Assembly: GCF_001625195.1 (NCBI RefSeq)
Contig: NC_054391.1
Span: forward strand, 8,632,552 to 8,696,551
Source of the DNA: Drechmeria coniospora
Lineage: Eukaryota > Ascomycota > Sordariomycetes > Hypocreales > Ophiocordycipitaceae
Reading direction: 5' to 3'
DNA length: 64,000 nt
Shown piece by piece: positions 46,093 to 58,812 of this stretch. Both the position numbers and the translations under genes were made by a program. Under the pieces are notes generated by a model, which was given only the letters and a program-made list of their open reading frames with translations, made no database searches and was not told the origin of the DNA. How positions within the stretch are numbered: position 1 is the stretch's first letter; every line of letters begins with the position of its first letter.

Positions 46093-49000
46093 TACTTGCT
46101 GTTGCAGCTAGCAGCTGCCGAGAGGTGCAAAATTCAGACTCGGCCTGTTTACGCGTCGGCGTGGGCGCCAGCCAGGTCGGATGGGGTTTGCGGGACACGA
46201 CGTCACATGACTCAGAGTACCGAGAAGTTAAAACGGAGTACTCTGTAATTACTCCGTACATGCAGTCCCATTAGGGACGTCAAAATACGCCGCCGGTTCT
46301 ATGGAGCACAACCAGTCAGTACAACTGTTTACAAGTAATACAGGACAGCGGGTGCACCTACAGTACAGCACATGTACTCTAGGTAAGGAGAGCACACGTT
46401 TGGGGTGCACATTTGGAGTACATCTACTCTGGACTCCGTACGGGGTTCTCCGTACCCATCATGTAGTACTTATACTTAAGTATGAACACGTAATAATACT
46501 CCGAATAGGGCGTAATATTGCAGGCACTATTATTATTACTCTCGAGGTGCTGGTTTGATTAGGCACTTGTTCCAGATCACAATTCCCGCCTTCCGTACTC
46601 CGTATTTTCTGCTGGAAAATCCTGCGAAATACCGGTAGCACGTGTGCAGGCAAACCAGCGGAACTCGACTTCTTGCCGTACATGTATACATGTATATCGC
46701 GCACAGGTGCGGAGTACTTGTACGATGAGCTTCGGGGGTCGCTATTCTGATGGAGAATTGACGCGTGTGCATCTGGACGGTCGCATTGCACCTACTGTAC
46801 TTACTGTAGGTGCGTACCTGACCTGCGCAACTCAGTGCATCTGACACTCGGCCGCGTCCGCACACAGATGACCTGAAAGCACTGTTTTAATCTCGGCTAC
46901 GTTCACCTACCAGCCGGGACTCTGAATGAAGGTGAGCTAAAAAAAGGAAGGCCCCACGAACGTGAAACGCTTGGCTTGGGAGATGATGTCAACAAATCCC
47001 CGACTCGCGGGGTGGAATCAAATAAAGAATATTACTCGCAGGTAATTAATTACTTGGACATACTGTACAGTAAGTACATGCACGTACACATAGACGAACA
47101 GGATACCTAGTGCTTATTCCTACAAGCACGCGTACCACCGAGTACGGAGTATTACCGCATGTACAGAGTACAATTGGATGTTTGCTATAATACCTCCACC
47201 AGAACCGAAAACTTACAAGTACTGTACGCCGTACGGAGTACGTGTACAGAGGTACTTTATAATTTTACAGTGTCCCATGAAATGGCATTTGCGCAGACAC
47301 AACTAATACCTACCTAGGTACTTAGTACTCCGTAGTATTCGTTATCGTCGGTCCTCGTTCACAAGCATGGGCAGTACTGGTAGAGATGGCAACATGGGCC
47401 GCCAACACACTACTGGCTCTTCGTGAAAGAACATGAAACGATAAAAAGACGCAAAGACGCAAAGACGCAAAGACGCAAAGACGCAAAGACGCAAAGACGC
47501 ATACTGTATGCAGACAGATATGGCGCACCAAAGATCAGGTCGCTCGAAACAAAGTGCTACGTTACGCGTGATAATCCACGACAACACTAGTGCGCCACTA
47601 GTACTAGGAGCTCGGGGCAACGTGCAGGACGCGAATGATGTGTTGACCGTCGTGGTGGTACTGCTACTGCTACTGGTACGTGGATACCCGGATGTGACGC
47701 AGCAGTCTCCTCCCCACGAGACCCGCCAGCTAATCTTCAAGCCGGCGGCTTCTTGCAGACATGCAATTAGTAACATTACATCGTATCCAAAACGAATGGG
47801 AGCATCCGTACTCGTACGAGTCGCATCGGGTCGCACATAACAGCTCGCGCGACGGAGCCAACGACAAGACAAACCAGGATGCTGGAGAAAGTTCGGAGTA
47901 CAGAGTACGGAGTACAGAATATGCCGATCATTACCCGAACGCTGTGCATTTACCCATCATTACTCGAACGCTGTGCATATTGTGCTTGCACCAGGCAGAA
48001 CACGAGCAAATCACACAAACACATGCCGTTCTGCCAACAAAGCACTCCGTACGTGAGTACTCCGTACTTGTACATGTAATCTTACTAACCTACCGACACG
48101 ACGAGTCGCGGCTAGTAATACCGGCGGGCCTCCTGCTCCTCGCTGCCAGCCCAGACATGAAGTGGCCGGTGAGCAGTTGCGCTTGGTCGACGTAGTGTTC
48201 CGGCATACGACACTCCGTCCTCTGCACTGGCAGAGGGACTCCTGGTAATCGGTGCTGGCTCTATCCTCGGGCCGCCGTCGACGAGTCGAAGTCGCAAGGC
48301 GAAAGGGCGAGGGATCGGCGGAGAAGCTTCGACGCCAAAAAGATGCCAGCCTGCCTGCAGTCGGTCCCTTGCCTCAGCAGAGCGGTGAGGGGGGATTCAG
48401 CCCCGATGACGGATGGACGGATTCAATCACAGAGTTTACCGACAGGGACTGTGCGGCGGGAGGGCAGAGAAGTGCCGAGCGAGTGAGCGAGGCGGGCTGC
48501 ACAGTAACTACGGTGCATGCCCGGAACGCAGGTCATGGACCTGTCGCTCTCGCGGCGAGCATCACCTGTCCAGGCTGTCTGTCCTACGTGGACACAGCGA
48601 GTCCATTTACGGCATAGCGCGCACTAGGACCGGGAAGCAGCGAGTAAGGGGTAATGTTAGCATGGCGAAAGCAGCCCTTGGCCAATGGTACGGACCGTCC
48701 GGCGCCGTTTCAATTCTCATTTCGCGCCTACCAATAAACATGAAAATAGAAGAAAGCAAAAAAAAAAAACACTCAAGCAAAGGTGGGCCACCCCCTGGAG
48801 CGACAAGTTTTCCAGATCGCCCCCCTTGGAGGTGGAAATGAACAACCCGATCAGGCCCCACCTGCCCCGTGCAGATCGGAGCCCATCCTCATGGAGGAGT
48901 ACTTATAGGTAAGAGGTACCTATAGTTGTGCATCCGCCGCACTTGTGGGAGGGGACGACGGCCTTGCATGCACAGCAAGTACATGCCAGGGAACGCGTGC

Positions 49001-50330
49001 GGAACACGACACGAGTTTGTACAATGTGTGCATGCTACACACATGTGCAGCAAACCACATGCGCTACGGAGTGCCTGTTCCGTGTACGAGCATGCACGAG
49101 TGAAGTGAATGCATGAATGAATGGCCGGATGGCTGGATGGACGGGACCGTTGTCGCGGTCCCAGCCAGGAAGGGTAGCGGGACCGGCATGGCGAAGCGGG
49201 TGGCGGCTCGGCGCCAATACATGTCAACGTTAGGTCCAACGCACAATCTCGGAGTACAAAGACCCCTATGTAATAGTACATGTACTCCGTACACACAAGT
49301 ACAAAGCACCGCGCAATGGTGGGTGAGCGATTATCGGGTTGGTACTCCGCAAGTACGTACTCCGTGCATGCAAGTACTATCGTGAACTTGCCAGCCAGGT
49401 ATCTACAAGTAATGCTTATTACATGTATGAGCACAAATATGTGTAGCGCTCGTACAAGCACGGAATACTCCGTACAACAAGTGCAAAGGCAGGCGGCGTG
49501 TATTACTTGTACAAGCACAAGTACTTGCATGTAATAATACACCCAAGTGCGGAGTACGGGTACTGTCCCCTAGCACACATCTGGTCTGACCCCATGCACG
49601 GAGTGCGGGTACCTCGATCTAGTCCCGACCAGGACGCTAAGGAGTGCACTCCATGCAGTAATTAAGTATTCATACTAGGTACGGAGTACTGTACAGTACA
49701 TATCCGCCGGCCAACGCTTCTTTTACGCTCTGAACAGTGCTGGTGCAGCTCACTGTCCTACACCTACACCTAGTTCATGCAAGCACAGTGCTGCCTGCAC
49801 CTTGACCCTGTCTGCTGATGGCGCCGCCGCGGTACCTCGCTAGTCGATGCCTAGCGGCCGTCCTCCTACCTAAGTACCTAGTAGCCTGCTCTCCTTGCGC
49901 CAAGTCGCTGCTACCACACCGCCCAGCCGCATCATGCTCGTACTCCGCACATCAGTGCTTGTCGCCGTATTACCTCTTGTACACAAGCACTTACTTTCAC
50001 CTGCGCACTCTCACCTACCAACACTCCCCTCGTACTTACATTCTGCACTACGGAGTATGCACCCACCAACTCGCCCCCCCCCCTTTTCCAGTCAGGCTTC
50101 AAACATCCTATTCACCGTCCATCCGTCTTCGTACCCGCTCAAGTATTACTCGCCATCGTTCCCCCCCCCCCGGTTGAGACCAAGGACGAGGCCCATGTCA
50201 CCCCCCCCAGCAAGGAGAGGAGCCAATGGAGGGGGCGATCAGCAACGATGCATAGGAACACGACGACAGCAGCCCTAGCTGTACACTGTACACTGCCAAC
50301 GAGGCCCGGCGCTTCTCATCTGCTCATCTC
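46093..50330. other. Intergenic region with palindromic motifs and simple repeats
   Basis: About 4.2 kb without a recognisable gene. TACGGAGTA/TACTCCGTA motifs are very dense, for example at 46213-46260, 46432-46456, 47139-47150, 47230-47242, 47895-47925, 48053-48066, 49282-49294 and 49677-49695. GTAATAATAC-type AT-rich runs are also common. Frames of up to about 217 codons exist but translate to Tyr/Cys/Val/His-rich strings of repeats (TEYSVL, CTEYVL) that come from the motif itself. Confidence 0.45.
47445..47508. repeat. AAAGACGC x8 minisatellite
   Basis: Eight perfect head-to-tail copies of the octamer AAAGACGC. Frames through it give artefactual ASLRLCVF repeats on the minus strand. Confidence 0.95.
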
Positions 50331-50689
50331 CATCTGACCCCGACGCCGCCTGCTCAGTCCCCTGTCGTTTCCCTCCCCCCCCCCCCTTTCCCCCCTCCCC
50401 ACCTCCCCCCTTTCCCACATCATCCACTTCGTTTCCGCCTCCCACGGCCCGCTTCCCACTGGCACTCTCCCTCTGGACCAGGTGAAGCGCTGATGCCCGT
50501 GCTGTAAAGAGAGCGGCGGCGGCCACCTCCATCCTCTTCTCCTCGCTCCGTCTTCCTCGTTCTGTCCTACTCATACCACCCACCGCTTCACTCCTTCAGC
50601 GGGCACTCCTTCTCTACCTTTCGGGCACTCGTCGTCCTGGACTAGAAGACATACTTCCATCGTTCGTCGTCGTCACCGTCGACGTCAAC
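50331..50689 (+). promoter_or_regulatory. Pyrimidine-rich leader of the GH17 gene
   Basis: CT-rich sequence such as TTTCCCTCCCCCCCCCCCC at 50368-50386 and later CTTCCTCGTTCTGTCC runs to within about 50 bp of the ATG. This suggests a strong fungal promoter or long 5' UTR for a highly expressed cell-wall protein. Confidence 0.45.
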
Positions 50690-52463
50690 ATGAAGGCTGG
50701 ATTCGCTGCCGCCGCCCTCACGGCCTTCACGGCTGGTGTTGGCGTCGCCGCCTCGTACCATCGTCACGCACACGATGCCCTCTTCAAGCGGGACTACGAC
50801 GCAGCTGAGGTCTGCATCCCGAGCTGCAGAACCATATGGACCTACATCACCGGCGAGCCCACCAGTATGTCATCCCCCTTCCTCTCCCCCTCAACTCTAC
50901 GACTAGCCTTGGACTGACCAGAGCGAACCTCCTCCCACAGTGGACCTGTCACCACCCACGTCGACGTTGTCTCGCACCACCACCACCACCGTCACCTACC
51001 CCGGACCCCCCCCGAGCACGCCTCCTCCGGCGACCGAGAATGCCATCGTCCCCGTCGTCCCCGTGCCGACGCCCGAGCCTCGCACCTGCCCGACCCCTGG
51101 CACGTACACCTTCCCGGCCACCACCATCACCGTGACCGAAACGACGACCGTCTGCGGTGCCGCCTCGACGACGCTCCGACCGGGCAGCCACACGTTCGGC
51201 GGCGTCACCACCGTCGTCGAGAAGGCCACTACCGTGGTCTGCCCGGTTGCTACCGTCCAGACTCGCGGCTCCGTCACCACCAGCACCCTCGTCCAAACCA
51301 CCTACGTCTGCCCGACCCCCGGCACCTACACCATCGCCCCCATGACGACGGACGTGAAGGAGGAAAAGGTAGTCGTCTACCCCGTGCCCACCTCGTACAA
51401 TCCCGGCACCTACACGGCCCCCCAGCTGGTCGTCACCGTCACCGTCACCGGCTACGTCACGTACTGCCCCTTCACCAGCGTTGGCCTCCCGACCGCGCCC
51501 GCCTACACGCCCCCGGAGCCCACTGTTGAGGCTGCCGAACCCACTGCTGAGGCTGCCGAGCCCCCGGCCCCCGTGGCCCCCCCCAAGGAGTCCTCCTACT
51601 CCCAGCCGAGCGCGCCGAGCACCAAGCCTGGCGCCATCAGCAGCAACAACGACCAGTACGGCATCACCTACACGCCCTACGAACCCTCCAACGGCCAGTG
51701 CAAACCCGCCAACGAGGTGGAGCGAGACATTGCCCTGCTGAAGAAGGCCGGCTTCACCACCGTCCGTGTCTACTCCACCGACTGCAACACCCTCGAGAGC
51801 GTCGGCAATGCCTGCCAGAAGCACGGCCTCGGCATGATTGTCGGCGTCTTCGTCAAGGACAGCGGCTGCTCGCCCGACACGCCCGAGATCAAGGAGCAGA
51901 TCAGACAGCTCTCCTCTTGGGACAAGTGGGATCTCGTCAAGCTCGTCGTCGTCGGCAACGAGGCCATCATGAACAAGCGCTGCACGCCGACGCAGCTGCG
52001 TACCCTCGTCACCACGGTCAAGTCCATGTGCAAGTACAAGGGCCTTATCACCATCTCCGAGACGCTCAGCGTCTGGCAGCAGAAGGACGTTTCCTCGGCT
52101 CTCTGCGACGTCGTCAGCGTCACCGGCGCCAACATTCACCCTTACTTCAATGCCGACGTCACACCCGAGACCGCCGGCCAGTTCGTCGCCGGCCAGCTCC
52201 GCCTCTTGGACCAGATCTGCGGCAAGGAATCCATCAACCTGGAGTGTGGCTGGCCTACCCGCGGCAACTGCAACGGCAAGGCTTGCCCCGGAAAGGAAGC
52301 GCAGAAGGTGGCCCTCAAGTCGATCCGCAACGCCTGCGGCAACAAGACCGTCTTCTTCTCCTTCATGGATGACATGTGGAAGGACCCCGGCTCGTGCGGC
52401 TGCGAGCAAAGCTGGGGCTCCGTCTCCTACTTCTCCCCCGACGCCTCCATGTCTTCTTACTAA
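50690..52463 (+). CDS. Secreted cell-wall endo-1,3-beta-glucanase, GH17 family
   Basis: Predicted 565 residues from exons 50690-50864 and 50941-52463 (intron GTATGT...CCACAG). A signal peptide (MKAGFAAAALTAFTAGVGVA) is followed by a likely KR processing site (DALFKRD) and a short cysteine segment (EVCIPSCRTIWTYITGEPT). A long Thr/Pro/Ser-rich region to about residue 295 follows, repeating a CPTPGTYT module and Val-Thr strings, likely heavily O-glycosylated. The GH17 barrel begins at GITYTPYEPSNGQC. The catalytic acid is E399 in VVVGNEAIM and the nucleophile E493 in NLECGWPTRG. The C-terminus ends in YFSPDASMSSY with no GPI signal. The protein probably acts on wall beta-1,3-glucan during growth or separation, as Scw/Bgl proteins do. 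Confidence 0.92.
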
Positions 52464-53681
52464 AGGAAGGCCCGCCGTCTGTGGCGGTCGTGTTGTCTCG
52501 TTCAACATCAGCACCCGCCCCCTCTTGTTCCTCGCAGGCACCTGGATACAAGCTTGCTGAATGTACATGAACACGAAAGCAGCATCCACGCCCGGCCTGA
52601 TCCTCCTTCCAGGGCTCGCCTCCCTTCGGTCCCTCTTCGGATGATGCCCTGGCCCTTCTGGACGTGAGCGGGAAGGGTCTCGGGCGCTGTCAGTGCAGGT
52701 CGGGTTCACCAGGACCGAGACTGTCGTTGGTCTTTGACTTTGATTGCTTTCATCACTTATGTGCGTGTGCGTGTGCGGGCGGAGTCCGGCTCTTGGTGTC
52801 TTCCCCGAATTCGGGTAACCATTCTCACGGGCACTGGAGTACGGGACTCTTGCATTTTGCACCGTCTACATACAAGTCTTCTCCTGTACATGTAGCCTCT
52901 GATTCATATCGCTGTAATTTATATCTTAGTATCGGACGAGCAACACTGTCTTGTCTGGTCGTTCTTGCTGTCGCCCGAGTCGCCGACTTTTGGTGATGCC
53001 CATCGTTTCCCGCCGTATCCGAAATCGGCGAGAACCGACCCGTTTCCCCAATTGTAGACTCTTGTGCAGGGTCAACTGCGAGCTTGCCTTTGCGAAACCG
53101 ACTCTTCTGCATAGGGCGAGGTTTTGGACTCGGGCATCTCGACATGGCCAAGTACGTCCATGTACGTGAGAAGCGAAGCGCTCAGACACGAGCCTTAATG
53201 GATGTGGTATCTTCGGATCCATTGGCAACACCATGGGCTTTGATGCCGTGCACTGGACATTATCGAGCATGGTAAAGCGATGACCAGCAGAGCATTCATT
53301 CATTCATGCGAGCCAGCGCAAATGCATGTGTAATATGTATCGTCCCTATATAGACAAACTTATCTTGCATCGGCCTTCGAAGCTCAATTCGCGCAAGCCA
53401 TGCAACACCTGCCAGGTCCGTGACAGAGACCGAAGGCTTCCACGAGTTCTTTGGCTCGTCCAAAACGCAGCCGCAGCGTTTTCTTGAAACGTATATACAA
53501 TACATACATACATATATATATGGTTGCCCGGGCAAGCAGAGATCCATTGTAGACTAGACTTGCCCACGTGTTGGCAGACACTGGTGTTGTAGTGTGAACA
53601 AAATTTGAAAAGGGGTCGGGGTATCGAAAGAAAACAGGGTGCAGAAAACAAACGTGACATGGCAACCGACGACGCAATAGA
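52464..53681. other. Convergent intergenic region, GH17 / WD40 genes
   Basis: About 1.2 kb between two gene 3' ends, so terminators and 3' UTRs should be here. It includes an AT repeat near 53505-53521 (ACATACATACATATATATA). Small frames overlap one another and none is recognised. Confidence 0.4.
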
Positions 53682-56011
53682 TCAGAATGGTCCCGGACCG
53701 CCCAGCAAGGACGGGCTGCGGCACCGCGACCGTAACTGGCAGCAATTGTCGCCATCGTCATCATCGACCGGCTGCGACCATGCATGCTCGAGCATGGATA
53801 TCGGCCCTCGGCCACAGCGTTCGAGCTGTAGCAGTCCACCTCGATGGACGTCGCAGCACAGAATGTTGAGGTCTTGCCCATCGTCGGCGAAGTCGATTCC
53901 ACCAATCTCGCTGAAGACGTCAATGACCTGCTTGGAGCGGAAGGTTTGGGCGTCAATGAGGCTGATGAAATCGGCCTCTTCCGCTGCCACAAGAATCGGC
54001 TTGCCGCTTCCCCGAGGCGAGAAACGCAGGCCGCGGACGCCTGACATTTCGGTCCGAAAGGTGCAGAGCGCGTTGCTCTCCCCCCTCGAGTTGCGCCACT
54101 TGCGCGCGTCCCAGATCTTGACGGCCCTATCCTGGAAGCCGGTTGCGACGGTCCACCCGTCGTCGGACCAGTCGCAGGAGAAGCCGTAATCGCCGTGGCC
54201 CGCCAGCTCCTGGAGGACCTCGCCGGAGTCGACGCTGGTGATGAGAACGTTGGCGTCGTCGCCGACGACGACCCGCAGGCGGCGATCCGGAGAGCAGGCG
54301 GAGCAGTTGAGGGCAAAGGGATACGTCGTCTGCGAGATGAACTTTTGCGTCGCGATGTCCATGACGCGAAGGCCACGGTCGTTGCTGGCGATGCTCGCCA
54401 CGGGGCCGGCGTTTCGCCGAGACATGTGAATTTTCAAGTGATTGGTGATGCCGTCGGGGGAGATCTGCCCCTCGGCGTATTCCCTCCCGTCGCGGGAGTA
54501 GAGTGACTTGAGGAAGTAGTCGCCGTTGAAGGTGCCGCCCATCAAGACGCCGCAGCCGGCATCGAGGGTGGAAATGACACCGCCCTGGGCTGGGAAGTCG
54601 CGCAGGTTCACGGCGACACTCGACTTTCGGGTTCGGAGATTCCTCTTGTTGATGCCATTCGGGCTCGAGTAGTACGCCGCGCCGCGAGACGGGCACGCCA
54701 GCACACTTCGCAGCTGGAAATGGGCCAGGCAGGCGTCCTCGAAGAAGTCCATCCTCTTGAAGCGGACAAAGTTGTCCTTGGAGGCAATCGTCTGCCTTGC
54801 CTGTCGCGAGGAGGTGTCAGCAGGAGGTGCCGGCAACCGACGGGCGCGCGACGACATAACGGCGGCGAATGCAAAGGACTCACCGTCCATCCATCCGACC
54901 CATGACGATTGACGTAGTTCTTGTACGTGTAGCGGCGCTGTGCCCTCGCAATGTTGCGAGTCGTTCCCATGGCGGCCCAGTCCAAGCCTTGCAGGTCGCA
55001 CTCGTCGCCCATGAGGTCCGCGTAGGCCACGGGCTTGGTCATGACACAAGCTTGCCTCTGCACTTGATGGAGCCGCGGCGGGTGGCGTTGGGCGGGCGGA
55101 ACGACGCCTCCTCGGTGGACCCAGTCGCGCAAGAAATCGATGAGACCGAGGTTCTCAGACCCGAGGATAGACGGATTTGGGTTGCTCAGTAGGGGGGGGA
55201 AATTGTCGACGAAAGGGAGCTCGGCATCGATTGGATGGAAGGGTGGGCCTGGTACACCGACGAACTCGGAAGGATCCATGTTGAAAACGCCGTCGAGGGT
55301 GCCGACGAGGATGGGAGATGGTAAAATGTTTGGGTGGAAGGGAGGGGGGACAGAGGGTTCGTCGTCGTCGTCGTCTTCTCCTCCTTCTTCGTCGGCTTGG
55401 TCGGCTTGGTCGTCTAGGTCGTCTAGGTCGTCTAGGTCGTCTAGGTCGTCTAGGTCGTCTAGGTCGTCTTGGTCGTCTTGGTCGTCTTGGTCGTCGTCTT
55501 GGTCGTCGTCGTCGTCGTTGTTTTCAAAATTGGCTTCCGTATCACTTGCGCAGGAGCCAAAGTCGTCGTCGGCCACAAGACTTTCCTTCAATGGTGCGCC
55601 GCCGTCGCTGTCGCTCATGTCCAGCTCATGCTCCGAGGCCTCGTGGAAGGTTGGAAGGTGATAGGGCGGATTGCTACGATACGGGTCGACGATTGAATCG
55701 TCTTGGCTGCTGCGCGTGTCCTCTGGACGAGTGGAGGCGGGGAGTGGAAGGCCCGTCATATGCTGGACGGGGAGACGAGGTTCGTCGCCGACAGGTTCGT
55801 CGTCGGCGTCGTCGTCAAGGCTGGCCTTGGAGGAGCATGGCGCCTCGGAGGATGCGACATCAGCAGCGGTTCCGGCGCCGTGTTGCAAGAAACGGGGCCC
55901 TTGATCGTCATGCTGCGCCGGCTTCCGGCTCGAGACGCGGGCGTGACGGTACTTGTCGGTGTCGGTGTCGAGATGCGACTCCAGCTCGAGCGAGGATGAC
56001 AGCCGTGGCAT
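53682..56011 (-). CDS. WD40-repeat protein with acidic N-terminal domain
   Basis: Predicted 748 residues: exon 54884-56011 (376 codons), intron 54801-54883 (GTGAGT...CGACAG, GCTGACA branch), exon 53682-54800. The first half is disordered and carries a long Asp-rich tract near residues 160-215. Part of that tract is a DDL triplet repeated by a 9-bp tandem DNA repeat. Before the intron is a conserved-looking segment (LMGDECDLQGLDWAAMGTTR, RAQRRYTYKNYVN). The second half is a beta-propeller: GVLMGGTFNGDYFLKSL, NDRGLRVMDIATQKFI, ITSVDSGEVLQELAGHGDYG, FSCDWSDDGWTVATGFQDRA with VKIWDARKW, and MSGVRGLRFSPRGSGKPILV. I recognise it as a fungal WD40 protein but cannot assign a pathway. The acidic tail could serve histone or RNA-binding-protein contacts (inference). 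Confidence 0.85.
55409..55475. repeat. 9-bp coding minisatellite (DDL repeat)
   Basis: About seven copies of TCGTCTAGG, followed by variants TCGTCTTGG, inside the WD40 gene. On the coding strand they encode Asp-Asp-Leu then Asp-Asp-Gln triplets. The unit is a multiple of three, so length changes would keep the frame. Confidence 0.9.
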
Positions 56012-58587
56012 CGCTACAAGGCTAGGGCGACAGGGGTTGGGGGGGGGGGCACGTCTGGTACCTAAAAATCAATTAGGTGATCCCGTCAGGGCCTGAGGGC
56101 TGCCAAAGCCACGTCGATCTGCATCGGCCTGCCAGCAACCCGGCGCGTGCGCTGGGCCGGCGTGCGTGCGCAGCAGCTGAAGCAAGGCAGCAGGCAGGTC
56201 GGCCTGGACCTGAGCAGTCTCCGGCAGAGGCACGTATTGCTCTTTCGCGCCGTGGTTTTCTCGACCTGCGGGGTTTAGCCCTCGTTGCTCGGGCTGCCGT
56301 CACGATGCTCTTCGAGGGCCCTCTCCTCCTTGGCTAGAATACGGCTAAAACTACTCGTCGTCTGGCGAGCTCGTGCTTGCTTTTTCTCCCAACGTCGCCC
56401 GGTGGTGATGGGCGGCGGATTTGCTTTTGGGCTGGCGGGGCGGCCAGCCGTGGCAGACAGCCGTTGAAGCTCGAAGTCGTGCCCGAGAAGGAAGTCGAAT
56501 CGAGGGGCCCCCGCGACGACGATGGGAGGCCGAGAGGGACGAAAATAGACCAAGACGGTCCGACGTTTGGCAGAGGGGCGTGGCGGAGGGGGGAGTCGTT
56601 GACGAGGCGGAGAGACGGAGCGCCGGCTGGCGAGACGGAGGGGAGATGGAGAGATGGAGAGGCGGCGAACGGCGAGATGGAGCGGTTGAAAAGATGGCGA
56701 ATCGAACAAGGGGAGAATATTCGGGTACGAGATGGGGTGAGATCACGACACGGAGATGGCAGTTTGGGCCGTCACGCTTTAGTTCATCTTCCTTCCTCAC
56801 GTCCACTTTCGGCGAGAGTTTTACGGTTTCCTCCACCGGGAAGGCACTATCGAAGTAAGTCGGCTTGCTCTCGCCATCTTCTTGCTGGTGGTCTTGCCTC
56901 GTGCTCGGGTCGTATCGAGCTAGCCGGGTACCCAGGTATACTGTACTTGCGCCAGCTGCACGGAGTACTTGCGCACCTTGGCAGCGCTCCGTACTCCGTG
57001 CTGTAGTCGGACTCGTACTTACGCACCTAGTAAGTACTGTATTTGCAGTTTGACTCCGTACTTGTACCTGCAACCACCTAATACTACATGCAATACTTAG
57101 GTGCTTGATGTTCGCTTGGCTCGACTCGGCCTGCTGCAGGGGGTATTACGGAGTATTACGGAGTATTACGGAGTACTGTACGGAGCAAGTGCATGGAGTG
57201 CAAGCTGCAAGTAATACTTGTACATGCACACCATGCGTCTGCACCGTTTGAACGTACTAGGTACTAGGTAAGTAGCTTGTTCAGTGGGGTGGCAAAAATG
57301 TCGAGTCAGCTTGCACGAGTAGCGCCACCAAAGCTGAACCGTCACTTTTGTCAAGTCACTGTATTAGTGGCGCGTTACAGGCTACAGCACTAACAGGACG
57401 GGGGAAGTCCGCTGTGGACGACGAGCCGCCGTGCCAACCTTTCGCGCCGCGCCGTGAGCTCCTCGTAGGAGCGATTACTGTCATGGTACTGCGATGCACT
57501 GCCATCCATGATCGGTAGGGGCACGTAGGCTGCCCGCACTCGAACACGACAAGGACGGAAGACGCAACTTGACTTGCGCCGATGCGTGGACACGCGAGCA
57601 GGTAGGTACAAGGAGAACAGAACAAGTTACTGTATGTATGTACTTGTATGCCGGTACCGTAGGTCGCAAGTGCATGTACCAAGTACTTGAGCTAGTACAT
57701 GTCTGTTATGTGCCGATACCTGTGGTCATTTGCCCATTGGGCAGGCACGGTCTGCATATCCGATTCGACAGAGCAGTTGCCGCCCACATTCCGAAGCAGC
57801 CAGTATTACCAGCATCAAGCACCTCTGTGCATCCAAGCTCGGTGCCCAAATAATACTCCGTGCTTCTTACATGTCATGCATGTGCCTCCTTCATGATGCC
57901 TCTGATCAACCATCCATCCATCCATCCATCCAGCCCCTCCGTCCGCCCCCCTCGACAGTCACCGCCATGTCGACCCTCTCCACACGGATCACCCAACCTG
58001 CACCGCCGTCGCCGATGCCCTCGTGAGCTCCAGTGGTGAGTATATAATCAACATCGGGCTCGGCCGTTACCTCTAATCTCGGACGGGACGGGACTCGCGT
58101 CGTGACGGGGACGAGTCTTCGGCCAGCCGCCTCTCCCATGGCCACACATGATTCATGGATACTTCCTCCCGAGAACCTTTCCTTGCTCTCCTCCCCTTCT
58201 TACGACCGGATGTTGCCAAGAAGCTCCCGCGGTCCATCCTCCTAGTCCGTGGCCCCTGCTCCTTGAACCCTGCACCTGCAGCCTGCGGCGCGCACCCTGC
58301 CCGGCCTCGTTCCCCTCGGTTCCGCCTCGTCCCGCCAGGCCAGCTCGCGCCGTTGATGCTCGTCCTCCTCTGACCCTACCGAGTGCACCGAGCGCATTGC
58401 CAGTATTGCTCCTAATTACCTACTTGGGTCGGAGTGCAATCCCCGAGCAGCAGCCCGATGCCTGCTGCCCGTGGGTCGAGAGATGCTCGCTCTCGTTGGC
58501 GTTGGCGTGCCCGCTCCCGAGACGGACACAGCCAAGCATCATGCACAGGTCCCTAAGCATAATTTCGTTTGAGTACGAGAGCGGACG

Positions 58588-58812
58588 AAACGGAACATGC
58601 GTTCTCGCGCTTGCCTCTCTCACTTCCGCCACCTGGCGACTGCGTACGGAGCAGCCGCCATGTCGGGAACAATAGCAACAGGAGCAATAATGGCCAAACG
58701 GAACATGCGTTCTCGCGCTCGAGAAACAGCACCGCTTGCTTCTCTCACTTCCGCCACCTGGCGGCTGCGTACGGAGCAGCCACCATGCCAGGAACAATAG
58801 GAACAGGAGCAA
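58588..58812. repeat. Imperfect ~110-bp direct repeat
   Basis: Copy 1 (58588-58690) and copy 2 (58696-58812) share AAACGGAACATGCGTTCTCG, then CTCTCACTTCCGCCACCTGG, GCGTACGGAGCAGCC, CCATG, GGAACAATAG and ACAGGAGCAATAAT. Copy 2 carries an extra ~15 bp (GAGAAACAGCACCGC). A few substitutions separate the copies, so the duplication is not brand new. Confidence 0.9.

Noticed and set aside
50949..52862. 637-codon minus-strand frame antisense to the GH17 gene
   Set aside because: It mirrors the GC-biased codons of the GH17 gene, gives Gly/Val/Arg/Asp-rich nonsense, and the plus strand has catalytic motifs, a signal peptide and a clean intron.
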